Source of the DNA: Shewanella donghaensis
GTDB taxonomy: Bacteria; Pseudomonadota; Gammaproteobacteria; Enterobacterales; Shewanellaceae
NCBI RefSeq assembly: GCF_007567505.1
Contig: NZ_CP041783.1
Coordinates: 1,116,001-1,180,000, forward strand
DNA length: 64,000 nucleotides
Direction of reading: 5' to 3'
Each line of letters opens with the position of its first letter. The first letter of the stretch is position 1. The translations under genes were made by a program, and so were the position numbers. Positions 16,968 through 26,485 of the stretch are shown here, piece after piece. The notes beneath the pieces are model-generated. The model had not been told where the DNA came from, made no database searches, and worked only from the letters and a program-made list of their open reading frames with translations.

Positions 16968-17897
16968 CTACAAATATTCTGGGATCAGTACTTCATGACA
17001 AAGTTGCTGATAATGACTAAATTCAATGGTGTAGCCTTGCTCAGTGGCTAATGAACAACTGCCTAAACATAAATGCTCAGGGAAACCTTTGTTATTTCTT
17101 GGGGAATTAAACCCTATAACGTCCCAACTCCCCGGATTTAGAATACTCAATAATCTGGCATAAATATCGACGGGGTATTCAGCTAGATTGACATTCGTTT
17201 CGAAGCTGACATAAGAGCTTTTTTCTTGAGGCGTGATATGAATCGTAAAATATGACTCATCTTTAATGCCATTTATTGAGTAACCAAAAGGCTCGAATAA
17301 AAAGTCATCAATGATGAAATCAGGGAATAACACTGACAACTCAAGTAAATCACGAATACCTTGCGCAGATTGATTAACACCGCGCAAATAATCTGCTGCT
17401 TCGCCATTGATGTGATACATCAATAACTCATTGGTGACATCTGAAGCTGGCGCAATAAAGGGCTTCTTCGTGCTGAACATATAGTGGTGATGAGAATCTA
17501 AATGGCCAATTCGATAAGCATTACCAGTAACAGTTTGACGAATTTTAATTAAATCTTCTTTAAATGAACTTGATTGTAAGTGAGACAAATACTCGTTTTT
17601 ACGTTGATAACTCGCAAAAGCAATCGCTTGCTCGCCTACATGCTCAATAAATGACATCACTGCGTCTGCAAGTGTCGTTGTGCCACAGGTCAACATGACA
17701 AAACGATCATCCCAAACAAACAAGCTAGATTCACTGAGTAAGTAGGCATCACAATACTCATTACTGACTGACGATAAAATTTCAGCATTAGCACATGCAA
17801 CAATCCCAGCCCAAAACGGTTGGCCAAATTCTCGTAACTTAATATTGGAGTCAGCAATAATGACTTCAATTTTCTTTTCTGAACCTTCAAAAAACAT
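16968..17897 (-). CDS. S-adenosylmethionine decarboxylase, eukaryote-type (class 2) proenzyme
   Basis: A 309-residue pyruvoyl enzyme that makes decarboxylated AdoMet, the aminopropyl donor for spermidine synthase. It is not the short bacterial SpeD/SpeH type. [36 protein letters not shown] and FTIHITP...YVSFETN line up with the eukaryotic enzyme. Predicted self-cleavage is between E56 and S57, giving a 56-residue beta and a 253-residue alpha chain. C71, S207 and H220 correspond to human C82, S229 and H243. One oddity: the position of human E247, which contacts the substrate ribose, is Gln (Q224). It sits between speA and speB in the operon. The alignment to human AMD1 is from memory. Confidence 0.92.
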   Translation of the reverse strand: MFFEGSEKKIEVIIADSNIKLREFGQPFWAGIVACANAEILSSVSNEYCDAYLLSESSLFVWDDRFVMLTCGTTTLADAVMSFIEHVGEQAIAFASYQRKNEYLSHLQSSSFKEDLIKIRQTVTGNAYRIGHLDSHHHYMFSTKKPFIAPASDVTNELLMYHINGEAADYLRGVNQSAQGIRDLLELSVLFPDFIIDDFLFEPFGYSINGIKDESYFTIHITPQEKSSYVSFETNVNLAEYPVDIYARLLSILNPGSWDVIGFNSPRNNKGFPEHLCLGSCSLATEQGYTIEFSHYQQLCHEVLIPEYL

Positions 17898-17915
17898 AAT
17901 TTAAACCTAAAACAA

Positions 17916-17936
17916 CAGAGCGGATTAACCGCTCTG
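17916..17936 (-). other. Intercistronic hairpin/attenuator between speA and AdoMet decarboxylase
   Basis: A perfect 8-bp hairpin CAGAGCGG-N5-CCGCTCTG is followed on the minus strand by TTGTTTT, 18 bases before the decarboxylase start. It may terminate part of the transcript or stabilise the speE-speA section, lowering downstream expression. Confidence 0.55.
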
Positions 17937-17947
17937 CTAACAGACTC

Positions 17948-19861
17948 TTACGAGAAATCTTCTAAATAAGTATAACCTTTTAGACCTAACTGTAGCTCTT
18001 CCAAGATAGATGCTCTTTCATCTTCAGGAATATGCTGATTGACTAACTCTTCATAAGTTCTCATGAATACAACCGCATCCAGATTCACATATCGAAGAAC
18101 ATCAGCAACGGTATCACCTGCTAATACTGACTCAATATTGGGTATACCATATTCCTCTACACGTACAACAGCAGAGTTAGTGTCACCGAATAAATTATGC
18201 ATATCCCCTAAAATTTCTTGATAAGCACCGACCATGAAAAAGCCGATTAAATAAGGGCTTTCTGGAGTCCAAGCGGGTACTGGCAATGTCGTTTCAATAC
18301 CTTGTCCATCAACATATTGATCGACAATACCATCAGAATCACAAGTAATATCCAACATAACTGCACGTCTTTCTGGCGGTTTATCTAAACCACTTAAAGG
18401 CAATATCGGGAATACCTGATCAATCCCCCAAGCATCCGGAATTGATTGGAATAATGAGAAATTAACAAAGAATTTATCTGCTAACTTTTCATTTAACTCA
18501 TCAATAATTGGACGATGAAAACGGTTATTGTTACTCAATAAGCTTTTAAGCGCATGACATACACGTAAGTTTGTTTGTTCAGCCCAGGCTCGTTGTATTA
18601 AGCTGAGTTGACCCATTGAAAATAATGAGTGAGCTTCAGCAATATCACTCTGAGTATCATGGTATATCTCAATAATCGCTCGGCTATCTGGACGCTCACT
18701 CATATCCGTCCAAGACATCCACATGTTATGTAATAACTGCGGTGCACTTTCTTCTGGCGGATGAATCACTTCCGGATGATATGACTCGGTGCCAATAACA
18801 TCGGTAATCAATACAGCATGATGCGCAGTTAAATGACGACCTGACTCAGAAATGATACGCGGCATTGGCTGCTCGTATTCATTACACACATCAGTAAGTA
18901 CATTGACGATATTGTTCGCGTACTCAGTTAAACCGTAATTCATTGAGTTGTTGCTTTGGCTACGAGTCCCATCGTAATCAACAGCTAATCCACCACCAAC
19001 ATCAAAGGTATCAATCAAGGCGCCCATTTCACGGAGTTCGCAATAAAAACGTGCAGCTTCACTCACGCCTTGTCGTATGTCTCGAATATTGGCAATTTGA
19101 GAACCTAGGTGAAAATGAAGTAGCTGCAAGGACTCAAGCATCTCGACACGTTTTAATTCATTCAATACTTTAAGCACTTGCGCAGCAGATAAACCAAATT
19201 TTGATTTTTCACCACCACTAGCCTGCCACTTACCTTTGCCCTGAAAAGCAAGACGAGTCCGCAGACCTAAGCGCGGTGTCACGCCTAATTTTTTAGATTC
19301 ATCAAGAATGAGTTTGAGCTCAGAATATTTCTCAATAACGATATAAACTTTATGGCCTAACTTCTCACCAATGAGTGCTAAACGAACATATTCTTTATCT
19401 TTATAACCATTACAAACAATCACTGAACTGGCTTTTTGCGCCATCGCCAATACAGCCATTAGTTCAGGCTTACTACCTGCTTCAAGTCCTAACTGTGGCA
19501 CTTCTTTTGATTTTTGACTGGCAAGAATTTCTTCTACAACCGTTTGTTGTTGGTTCACTTTAATTGGGTAAACTAGCAAGTAATCATTCTGGTATTCATA
19601 TTTTTGAATAGCAGCATTAAATGCATCACATAAATTTTCAACACGACGATGCAAAATTTGAGGAAAACGCACCAGTACAGGTAAAGACACACCAGCTTTA
19701 ACCATATCTTTCGCCAGTTCATTTAACCCAATCGTACAATCTTTTTTTGATGGATCAGGCGTAACGGTGACTTCACCTTCATCAGAGATACCAAAGTACT
19801 GCTGACTCCAATGAGTAACGTTATAGCTTGCGCGTGCGTTTTCGATAGACCAATCTTTCAT
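17948..19861 (-). CDS. speA: Biosynthetic arginine decarboxylase
   Basis: A 637-residue PLP-dependent fold-type III decarboxylase that converts arginine to agmatine, the first step of this putrescine route. YPIKVNQQ contains the PLP lysine, and [20 protein letters not shown] and [13 protein letters not shown] are the family signatures. The reading frame stays open for 48 more codons upstream and would overlap speE. Start at ATG 19861 is chosen because it gives the usual SpeA N-terminus ([18 protein letters not shown]) and length, and GGA lies nine bases before it. It is 28 bases after speE, second gene of the operon. A hairpin at 17916-17936 follows. Confidence 0.93.
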   Translation of the reverse strand: MKDWSIENARASYNVTHWSQQYFGISDEGEVTVTPDPSKKDCTIGLNELAKDMVKAGVSLPVLVRFPQILHRRVENLCDAFNAAIQKYEYQNDYLLVYPIKVNQQQTVVEEILASQKSKEVPQLGLEAGSKPELMAVLAMAQKASSVIVCNGYKDKEYVRLALIGEKLGHKVYIVIEKYSELKLILDESKKLGVTPRLGLRTRLAFQGKGKWQASGGEKSKFGLSAAQVLKVLNELKRVEMLESLQLLHFHLGSQIANIRDIRQGVSEAARFYCELREMGALIDTFDVGGGLAVDYDGTRSQSNNSMNYGLTEYANNIVNVLTDVCNEYEQPMPRIISESGRHLTAHHAVLITDVIGTESYHPEVIHPPEESAPQLLHNMWMSWTDMSERPDSRAIIEIYHDTQSDIAEAHSLFSMGQLSLIQRAWAEQTNLRVCHALKSLLSNNNRFHRPIIDELNEKLADKFFVNFSLFQSIPDAWGIDQVFPILPLSGLDKPPERRAVMLDITCDSDGIVDQYVDGQGIETTLPVPAWTPESPYLIGFFMVGAYQEILGDMHNLFGDTNSAVVRVEEYGIPNIESVLAGDTVADVLRYVNLDAVVFMRTYEELVNQHIPEDERASILEELQLGLKGYTYLEDFS

Positions 19862-19889
19862 ATTCTTCATTCCGTCTATATCAAGCAAA

Positions 19890-20768
19890 TTATGCAGTGA
19901 CTGATTGAGCATTTTTAACTGCATGTTCAATAAAAGCTGGCAATGCAAAACTTGCCATATGTAAAGCTGGCGTATAATAGCGAGTATTAATGTTAGCCAT
20001 CTCAAAACGTTGTGTTAGTGTCTGTAACGCTTGCTGACGAGCGGACATATCGTCTGTTGCCCAAGCAAATGCCATTGTGCCACCAATATAAGTCGGAACC
20101 GCTGCATTATAAAACCAGCAGTCTTTCACATAAGGACTCATTCGGCGGACAGTGTCTTGCAACTCTTCTGGTTGTAAAAAAGCCACGCCGTTTTGTGCAA
20201 CAAAAATGCCCTTTTCAGTTAAACAGCGCTTACAGTTTTCATAAAAGGCTGAGCTAAACAACACTTCACCAGGCCCTACTGGGTCGGTACAATCTGAAAT
20301 AATCACATCAAATTGTTGTTGGCATTGTTCAATAAAGTGCATGCCATCATCTATTACAAGGTTAACTCTGCTGTCGTCAAAAGCGCCTTGAGAATGTTGC
20401 GGAAAATAGGTTTTGCACATTTCGACCACATTAGCATCGATTTCAACCATAGTAACCTGCTCAATTGCTTCATGCTTTAGCACTTGTCTAAGCATTCCAC
20501 CGTCACCACCACCAATGATCAATACTCTCTTGGCATGACCATGGGCAATGATAGGTACATGAGTCATCATTTCATGATAAACAAATTCATCTTTTTCAGT
20601 TGTTTGAATTGCGCCATTCAACGCCATCACTCTACCGAAAGTGTTATTTTCAAAAATACTTAAATGCCATTGCTCAGTTTTTTGTTCAAACAAAACCTGT
20701 TCAACTTCAAAGTATTGGCCATAACCGTCATGGAGTGTTTCGTAGTAAATATTCGATTTGTTTAACAT
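19890..20768 (-). CDS. speE: Spermidine synthase
   Basis: A 292-residue aminopropyltransferase that joins putrescine and decarboxylated AdoMet to give spermidine. Rossmann motif [42 protein letters not shown] and the N-terminal [19 protein letters not shown] match E. coli SpeE closely. The frame extends 19 codons further to a TTG at 20825, but ATG 20768 gives the family-typical N-terminus. It is the first gene of the speE-speA-AdoMetDC-speB operon, divergent from the CvfB gene. A Fur-box-like sequence lies upstream at 20842-20860. Confidence 0.93.
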   Translation of the reverse strand: MLNKSNIYYETLHDGYGQYFEVEQVLFEQKTEQWHLSIFENNTFGRVMALNGAIQTTEKDEFVYHEMMTHVPIIAHGHAKRVLIIGGGDGGMLRQVLKHEAIEQVTMVEIDANVVEMCKTYFPQHSQGAFDDSRVNLVIDDGMHFIEQCQQQFDVIISDCTDPVGPGEVLFSSAFYENCKRCLTEKGIFVAQNGVAFLQPEELQDTVRRMSPYVKDCWFYNAAVPTYIGGTMAFAWATDDMSARQQALQTLTQRFEMANINTRYYTPALHMASFALPAFIEHAVKNAQSVTA

Positions 20769-21259
20769 GGTATAAAGCCCAACGTTGGCATTATGCAATA
20801 TCTCAACGTAGATATAAGTGATCAAAATGAGTTTAGCTTTTGATAATGATTGTTATCAAATCGACTCAGTTAATAGTAAAAAATTAAGTATAGAACCTAG
20901 CTTTGATAGGTAACAGACGCAACTTAACAATTCACATAGTCAAGCCCATATGGACTCTAAAAGTACAAATAAAAAAGCGGCGCAATTAAAACCTGCTAAC
21001 TGTCTAAATGCAAGCAAGAAAAATCAATTTTCTTATAAAATTCATTCATTATTTTAGTACATCAAATTGAAGATGTTTATTTTGTTAATTAACAGCCACT
21101 TCCAAAATATTTTTATCTCTTCAAAAATCAACAAAATTAACCTTTTTGCAGTCCGGATAAGCCGTTAAGGCAGTTTGTTAATAAACCCAAGTTACAAGTT
21201 CCATGTTTGCGTATATAATCATGCTGTTTTCTCATAACCTTAGTTAATCAGAGTCGCAA
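20769..21259. other. Divergent intergenic region speE / cvfB
   Basis: About 490 bases with no convincing gene. It should hold the promoters of both flanking transcripts. The one notable element is the Fur-like dyad at 20842-20860, described separately. Confidence 0.5.
20842..20860. promoter_or_regulatory. Possible Fur box upstream of speE
   Basis: GATAATGATTGTTATCAAA matches the classical 19-bp Fur consensus at 13 positions by hand count and includes the dyad TGATAA-N6-TTATCA. It is weaker than the site before fur. Binding is unproven. Confidence 0.35.
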
Positions 21260-22093
21260 ATGATACAGATCGGAAAAAGTTACTCCCTAGAAGTCGTTAA
21301 GCAAGTTAATTTCGGCGTTTACCTCAATGCTGAAGAACTTGGGCAAGTTCTACTACCAAACAAGTTTGCCCCTAAAGGCTGCCAAGTCGGCGACATGGTT
21401 GATGTTTTTCTGTATCTCGATTCTGAAGATATTGTTATTGCAACCACACAAACACCTTATGCTGAAGTCGGTGACTTTGCGTATTTAGAAGCCATTGCAA
21501 CGGGTCCTTTCGGTGCATTTTTAGATTGGGGCTTAGATAAAGATTTGTTACTGCCTTTTGGTGAGCAACATAGACACATTGAAGAAGGTAAATCATACCT
21601 TGTCTATGTTCATGCCAACAAAGCAGATGAACGCATCATGGCATCAGCAAAAGTTGACAAATTTTTAGACAAAACACCAGCTGAATATAAAGTGGGTGAA
21701 GAAGTTGACTTGATCATCGGTGGCTCAACTGATTTAGGCTTCAAAGCCATTATCAATCATGCTCATTGGGGCGTACTTTATCAAAATGAAGTATTCCAAC
21801 GTCTAAGCTTTGGCCAATCAATCAAAGGTTTCATCAAGCTTGTCCGTGAAGATGGCAAAGTTGATTTAATCCTACAAAAAGACAGCCAACAAAGTTTTGA
21901 TAAGAATGCTGAAACCATTATCAACAAACTGCATCGCTCTGGTGGTTTTTTACCGTTAAATGATAAAACTGATTCTGCGATTATTTATGACCAACTTGCT
22001 ATGAGTAAAAAAGCATTTAAGCGCAGCATTGGTGGTTTATTCAAAGCTGAACAAATCAGTATTGAACCAGATGGCATAAAACTGTTGAAATAA
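21260..22093 (+). CDS. CvfB-family S1-domain RNA-binding protein
   Basis: A 277-residue cytoplasmic protein of the CvfB (YitL) family, with several S1-like OB folds in the first ~200 residues (IGKSYSLEVVKQVNFGVYLN; FAYLEAIATGPFGAFLDWGL; the LGFKAIINHAHWGVLYQNEV repeat) and a C-terminal winged-helix part (SGGFLPLNDKTDSAIIYDQLAMSKKAFKRSIGGLFK). CvfB in Staphylococcus binds RNA and affects virulence-gene expression; in gammaproteobacteria the role is not known. It is followed by a terminator at 22121-22155, so it is probably monocistronic. Confidence 0.85.
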   Translation: MIQIGKSYSLEVVKQVNFGVYLNAEELGQVLLPNKFAPKGCQVGDMVDVFLYLDSEDIVIATTQTPYAEVGDFAYLEAIATGPFGAFLDWGLDKDLLLPFGEQHRHIEEGKSYLVYVHANKADERIMASAKVDKFLDKTPAEYKVGEEVDLIIGGSTDLGFKAIINHAHWGVLYQNEVFQRLSFGQSIKGFIKLVREDGKVDLILQKDSQQSFDKNAETIINKLHRSGGFLPLNDKTDSAIIYDQLAMSKKAFKRSIGGLFKAEQISIEPDGIKLLK

Positions 22094-22120
22094 TACGCGG
22101 TTCTACTGAATTATTTGATA

Positions 22121-22155
22121 AAAAGCATGGTTCTGTTATAACAAACCATGCTTTT
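22121..22155 (+). terminator. Terminator between the CvfB and YceH genes
   Basis: A 12-bp repeat AAAAGCATGGTT / AACCATGCTTTT, with an inner GTTATAAC palindrome, is followed by T residues. It ends only 15 bases before the yceH start. Confidence 0.75.
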
Positions 22156-22170
22156 TATTTGGAATAATTT

Positions 22171-22824
22171 ATGGAACTTAATAATCAAGAAGCCCGAGTC
22201 ATAGGCTGTTTATTAGAAAAAGAAATTACTACCCCTGAGCAATACCCTCTTTCAGCCAATTCTTTAACCCTTGCCTGCAATCAAAAAAGTAGCCGTGAAC
22301 CTGTCATGAGCATGACTGAGTCTGAAGTGCAGCAGATCATTGATGAACTAATCAAAAATCGGCTTATCAGTGAGCAATCAGGCTTTGGTAGTCGAGTCGC
22401 CAAGTACAAGCACCGCTTTTGTAATACCGAATTTAGTGATTTGCAGTTAAGTAGTGAGCAATTAGCCATTATTATCGTAATGATGCTGCGGGGACCGCAA
22501 ACACCGGGAGAGCTTAAAACTCGTTGTAATCGACTCCATACTTTTGAAACACCTCAGCAAGTTGAATCAGCTTTACAGGCGCTTGCAAGCCGTGAAGAGC
22601 CATTAGTAGTGCAACTCCCCCGTGAAGCTGGTCGCCGTGACAATCGTTACGCACAACTATTTTCTGATAAGAAATACCTTGAGCAAGGTAGCACTCAGTT
22701 TGAAGCCAGTGTTGCTGCGCCGAACTCAGATAAACAAGCGTTGATAACCAGAGTTGACGTTCTTGAAAATCAAATCAGTGATTTAACTAAACGCCTTGAA
22801 GAATTAGAGCAATTGTTAGACTAA
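22171..22824 (+). CDS. yceH: YceH-family (DUF480) protein
   Basis: A 217-residue protein matching the YceH/DUF480 family, built from two winged-helix domains: [32 protein letters not shown] begins the first and [13 protein letters not shown] the second. A C-terminal coiled coil ([22 protein letters not shown]) follows. The winged helices suggest DNA binding, but no function has been settled for the family. It starts just after the terminator at 22121-22155, so it is likely transcribed from its own or a read-through promoter. Confidence 0.9.
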   Translation: MELNNQEARVIGCLLEKEITTPEQYPLSANSLTLACNQKSSREPVMSMTESEVQQIIDELIKNRLISEQSGFGSRVAKYKHRFCNTEFSDLQLSSEQLAIIIVMMLRGPQTPGELKTRCNRLHTFETPQQVESALQALASREEPLVVQLPREAGRRDNRYAQLFSDKKYLEQGSTQFEASVAAPNSDKQALITRVDVLENQISDLTKRLEELEQLLD

Positions 22825-22986
22825 GACAATATTAGAACTGATCAATATTGAAACTAATCAATATTAAGCCTTAGCCATATTAACACTCGCTAGATAACAT
22901 TAGTTTAACAAAAATTAATCTAGCAACGCAGAACTATCCCGTATGATAGCTCAATATATTATTGTATTTTAAAGGATTGAAACGAA

Positions 22987-23808
22987 ATGGATTCATCGCA
23001 GAGACCCTCCGCAATTCGCCAACTATGGTTAATTTCGGCTTACGAGGTCAGTAAACGTTTTACCAACACCAAAGGAATCGCTGCATTGGTCGCTTTTTCG
23101 TTGGTGTGGGCCGTTATTCTATTGTATCCCGTCCACGGTGCCTCAACTTACTTACTGGAACCCGCAGCTAAAGATTTTGCTCAACAGGTTTTAGGACTAA
23201 CAACATTAGATCAAGTAGAACCTGAATTTGCGGTATTTTGGGGCGTTGCTTTATATCTATTCCCTTTCTTCTGCATTTTTATCACCGCCGATCAATTCAG
23301 CTCAGATAAGCAACGTGGCTCATTTAGGTTTTTAAGCCTTCGCGTGAGTAGAGACAGCATTTTTTTCGGCCGTTTCTTAGGTCAAATGTTTATCCAAGCC
23401 AGTTTATTGTTACTGACAGTTTTAGCCACAATGTTGATGGTAATCACCCGTGATGCCAGCTTATTTGGTGAAGCACTAATTAGCGGAATTGCCATATTTA
23501 TCAGTATCACTATCATTTTACTGCCTTATACCGCAGTCATGGCGATACTCTCCTTGTATGCTAACTCAGCCAGAATGGCGAGCATTTATGCTGTGATTTT
23601 ATGGTTATTAAGTGGTATTGCCATTGCCATCATTACGACTCAATTACCGTCTATTTCATTCATTAGCTGGGTTCTTCCTGGATCTCAATTATCATTGATG
23701 ATCGATACACAAGGATTTAACTCTCTGGTATACGCACCAATCCCAATTATTCAAACCTTAGTCATTCTTTTCTTTGGTCGTATGTATATGCAAAGGAGTG
23801 CACTATGA
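22987..23808 (+). CDS. ABC-2 type transporter permease
   Basis: A 273-residue integral membrane protein with about six hydrophobic segments, the first near residues 30-50 and the last ending at the C-terminus. SSDKQRGSFRFLSLRVSRDSIFFGRFLGQ is the coupling-helix motif of ABC-2 exporters. Its stop overlaps the start of the ATPase gene by 4 bases, so the two proteins are translationally coupled and form a simple two-component exporter. The substrate is not identifiable; NosFY- and bacteriocin-export-like pairs are relatives. The ATG at 22987 lies after a weak AAGGA. Confidence 0.85.
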   Translation: MDSSQRPSAIRQLWLISAYEVSKRFTNTKGIAALVAFSLVWAVILLYPVHGASTYLLEPAAKDFAQQVLGLTTLDQVEPEFAVFWGVALYLFPFFCIFITADQFSSDKQRGSFRFLSLRVSRDSIFFGRFLGQMFIQASLLLLTVLATMLMVITRDASLFGEALISGIAIFISITIILLPYTAVMAILSLYANSARMASIYAVILWLLSGIAIAIITTQLPSISFISWVLPGSQLSLMIDTQGFNSLVYAPIPIIQTLVILFFGRMYMQRSAL

Positions 23809-24707
23809 AGATAATTACTTGTACCAATATTTCGAAAAAATATGGTAGTAAAGCTGCGCTATCTGATATCAATCTATCACTTGATGCTGGCGCCCCCATA
23901 GCTCTTGTCGGCCCTAACGGTGCCGGCAAAACAACACTTTTCAGTCTACTTTGTGGCTTCATTCATCCAAGTAACGGCGAAGTTAAAATTTTCGGTGAAA
24001 AACCAGGAAGTGCTAAGTTACAAAATATCGTGTCAGCATTGCCACAAGATGCCGCTTTAGATCCTGACTTTTCAATTGTGTCGCAACTGACCTTTTTTGG
24101 TAAGTTACAGGGCATGTCTGCCAAGAAAGCTAAACAAGAAGCGTTGAGGGTGCTTGAATTAGTTGATTTAACTAGCTCTGCTCAAATGTTACCTAAAAGC
24201 TTAAGTCACGGTATGAGCAAGCGAGTATCAATCGCGCAAGCGCTTATAGGCTCACCTAAGTTAGTATTACTTGACGAACCAACGGCAGGTCTCGACCCTG
24301 TCAATGCCAAGGTTATCCGTCAAATCGTTAAAGACCTATCGGTGGATACTACGTTTGTTATTAGCTCCCATAATCTAGAAGAACTTGAGAAGCTGTGTGA
24401 TCAAGTCGTTTACTTAGAAAACGGTCAATTACAGCAATCTGTATCAATGAAAGCCGATGCTGAAACGGCATTTTTAACCCTAACAATGCAACAAGCTAAT
24501 ATGGATCTGCTAAGCGAAAAAGTTCGATTACTGCCTAAAATTCTGAATGTGAAAATCAATAATGATGAGCAAATCATTATCGAGCATCATTTAGACACCA
24601 GCTTTAGTCTTGAGTTATCACTATTGGATTTGTTTGCTGAACAAGGTTGGCAATATAAAGCAATGATGAAAGGCAGAAGCCTTGAAGAGACGTTATTTTC
24701 TAAATAG
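23805..24707 (+). CDS. ABC transporter ATP-binding protein
   Basis: A 300-residue nucleotide-binding subunit of the preceding permease. Walker A GPNGAGKTT, Q-loop SALPQDAA, signature LSHGMSKR, Walker B LVLLDEPTAGLDP and switch His in SSHNLEELE are all intact. A C-terminal extension (~90 residues) follows the ATPase core, as is common in ABC-2 exporters. The 4-base overlap with the permease shows an operon, closed by a terminator at 24734-24762. Substrate unknown. Confidence 0.92.
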   Translation: MKIITCTNISKKYGSKAALSDINLSLDAGAPIALVGPNGAGKTTLFSLLCGFIHPSNGEVKIFGEKPGSAKLQNIVSALPQDAALDPDFSIVSQLTFFGKLQGMSAKKAKQEALRVLELVDLTSSAQMLPKSLSHGMSKRVSIAQALIGSPKLVLLDEPTAGLDPVNAKVIRQIVKDLSVDTTFVISSHNLEELEKLCDQVVYLENGQLQQSVSMKADAETAFLTLTMQQANMDLLSEKVRLLPKILNVKINNDEQIIIEHHLDTSFSLELSLLDLFAEQGWQYKAMMKGRSLEETLFSK

Positions 24708-24733
24708 TTAAATATTAGATATATGCCTAAATT

Positions 24734-24762
24734 AACCCAGCCTTTTGGTTGGGTTTTCTTTT
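24734..24762 (+). terminator. Terminator after the ABC exporter operon
   Basis: AACCCAGCC-TTTT-GGTTGGGTT, a 9-bp stem with one G-U pair, is followed by TTTCTTTT, 26 bases after the ATPase stop. Beyond it lies ~250 bases without a gene up to the cold-shock terminator. Confidence 0.8.
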
Positions 24763-25012
24763 GCCCATAATCTTCTTTTTAGGTGTGATATTTGTGATCT
24801 CAATCAGGTTTTTCTTTTCAAAAACACACCAATTAAAGACTAATAATTTACGAATATTCTGACTAAAGTGGGATTATAACTCGGTGGAATGAATTGTCAT
24901 TAAGTTCAAAAGTATGAAGACAATAGCTTGTCCTTAAGCTGCGTTAAAGCAAAGAGAGTCGTAAGGTATATTAAAGAATTTGATATGATATTTAGCAAGA
25001 AAGGTAAAAAAA

Positions 25013-25043
25013 GGCAAAAAAAAACTGCAGTCAAAGACTACAG
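25013..25043 (-). terminator. Terminator of the cold-shock gene
   Basis: On the minus strand CTGTAGTC-TTT-GACTGCAG (8 bp, one G-U pair) is followed by eight or more T, 35 bases after the csp stop. Confidence 0.85.
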
Positions 25044-25077
25044 CTTTATTAATTATACTAGCCGAGGCTAGGAATAA

Positions 25078-25284
25078 TTAAACTACAGTAACGTTCTCAG
25101 CTTGAGGACCTTTTTGTCCTTGAGTAACAGTGAACTGTACTTTTTGACCTTCGTCAAGAGTCTTGAAACCATCTGAGTTGATAGCACGGAAGTGAACGAA
25201 TACGTCTGGACCAGACTCTTGCTCGATAAATCCGAAACCTTTATCAGAGTTGAACCACTTAACAACACCAGTAACTTGAGACAT
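25078..25284 (-). CDS. CspA-family cold-shock protein
   Basis: A 68-residue single cold-shock domain, with RNP1 KGFGFIEQE and RNP2 DVFVHFRAI. Such proteins bind single-stranded RNA and act as RNA chaperones or antiterminators. The reading frame continues upstream to 25401, but the ATG at 25284 gives the family N-terminus ([16 protein letters not shown]) and has CAGGA nine to ten bases before it. The extra upstream bases belong to a long leader, usual for csp genes, and include a hairpin CGGCA...TGCCG (25320-25342). Whether it is cold-induced cannot be read from sequence. Confidence 0.93.
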   Translation of the reverse strand: MSQVTGVVKWFNSDKGFGFIEQESGPDVFVHFRAINSDGFKTLDEGQKVQFTVTQGQKGPQAENVTVV

Positions 25285-25562
25285 GATATAAATCCTGTAT
25301 ATATAAATTAAAGCCTTAACGGCAGTAGAGCTGAAAATGCCGGTTTTACTTATGTTCACAGGACGAAACTGGTCGTATTGAAACACATAAACTAAGCCCA
25401 ACCTTCAAGCCCGATAGATTATGAACCTTTTTACAGGTATGTCAACTAAATCGCTAGATAAATTGATTTAGTAAAACCCCGAAAATATTTAGTGTTCGGA
25501 CTAACAAATTGCACAACTAAACATCAGATTCAAAAAGTAAAATAGCAGCTTTACATGACAAA

Positions 25563-26414
25563 TCAATTACGAATATGAATTTCAATACTAAAGTCTAACT
25601 CGCAGCTAAGTCCTTGATTCGAAATTTGTGATTTTTGTTCATTGGTTAATTTCCAAGCATAGGGTGTCATATTCAAAAAGTTATCAATATCTGTAGGATT
25701 AGATAGCGTTAGTTGATATTCCAATCGCTCATGATGCAAGCAAGTAAAGCCTTCAATATCTGCTTTGGGCTCATCATGAGGCTTTGGTTCACTGTAAATA
25801 ATCTGTTTCATCGCAAAATGGTGCATCGGGCCAGGCGACACCGTTATTAATACACCACCCTCTTTTAATACTCGCTGCAATTCTTCAACCTTGGAAGGGG
25901 CGTAAATTCGAATCGCTAGATCAAATGCTGAATCACTAAAAGGCATTTCGTAAGCACTTGCAACACAAAAGTCCATTTGGGGGTAACGTTTAGAGGCATA
26001 CTTTATGGCTGACTTTGATATATCTAGCCCTTGTAAGTGGCATTGGGTTAATTCAAGTTGATCCAATGTCGCCTCTGCATCAACTTCTTGTAGGTTTAAT
26101 GCACTGTGGAGCCTATTACTGTAGTAGCCTTCTCCGCATCCTATATCCAATACTCGTTTACTTTGTGGTGCAAACTGCACTGCGAGCTCATTGACCTTGT
26201 CACTGAGTTTTTGATAATAGCCTTGATTTAAAAACTCTCGCCTTGCCAACATCATCTCTTTATTATCACCAGGATCTTTTGAGTTCTTCTTCTGCACTGG
26301 TAACAGGTTTACATAGCCTTCTTTAGCGCAATCAAACTGGTGACGATTTTGACAATGCCATGACTTGTTATTTAACGATAATGAGGTTTGGCAAATAGGA
26401 CATATATATTGCAT
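25563..26414 (-). CDS. rlmA: 23S rRNA (guanine-N1)-methyltransferase RlmA-type
   Basis: A 283-residue SAM methyltransferase. An N-terminal zinc ribbon (CPIC at residues 5-8, WHCQNRHQFD further on) precedes KEGYVNLLPVQKK, a stretch typical of RlmA. Motif I VLDIGCGEGYYSNRL is the SAM site. RlmA methylates G745 of 23S rRNA in E. coli and relatives. Its neighbours have no clear connection. The gene has no obvious terminator before the csp leader. Confidence 0.9.
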   Translation of the reverse strand: MQYICPICQTSLSLNNKSWHCQNRHQFDCAKEGYVNLLPVQKKNSKDPGDNKEMMLARREFLNQGYYQKLSDKVNELAVQFAPQSKRVLDIGCGEGYYSNRLHSALNLQEVDAEATLDQLELTQCHLQGLDISKSAIKYASKRYPQMDFCVASAYEMPFSDSAFDLAIRIYAPSKVEELQRVLKEGGVLITVSPGPMHHFAMKQIIYSEPKPHDEPKADIEGFTCLHHERLEYQLTLSNPTDIDNFLNMTPYAWKLTNEQKSQISNQGLSCELDFSIEIHIRN

Positions 26415-26485
26415 GAATTAACTCTACAGAGATTGAAATTGAAAGGTGTTTTAACAACAAGGATTGCTAGAAAGGCATTATAACA

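Noticed and set aside
19862..20005. Upstream extension of speA overlapping speE
   Set aside because: Residues do not resemble SpeA, and the overlap would lie in speE coding sequence; ATG 19861 gives the normal protein.
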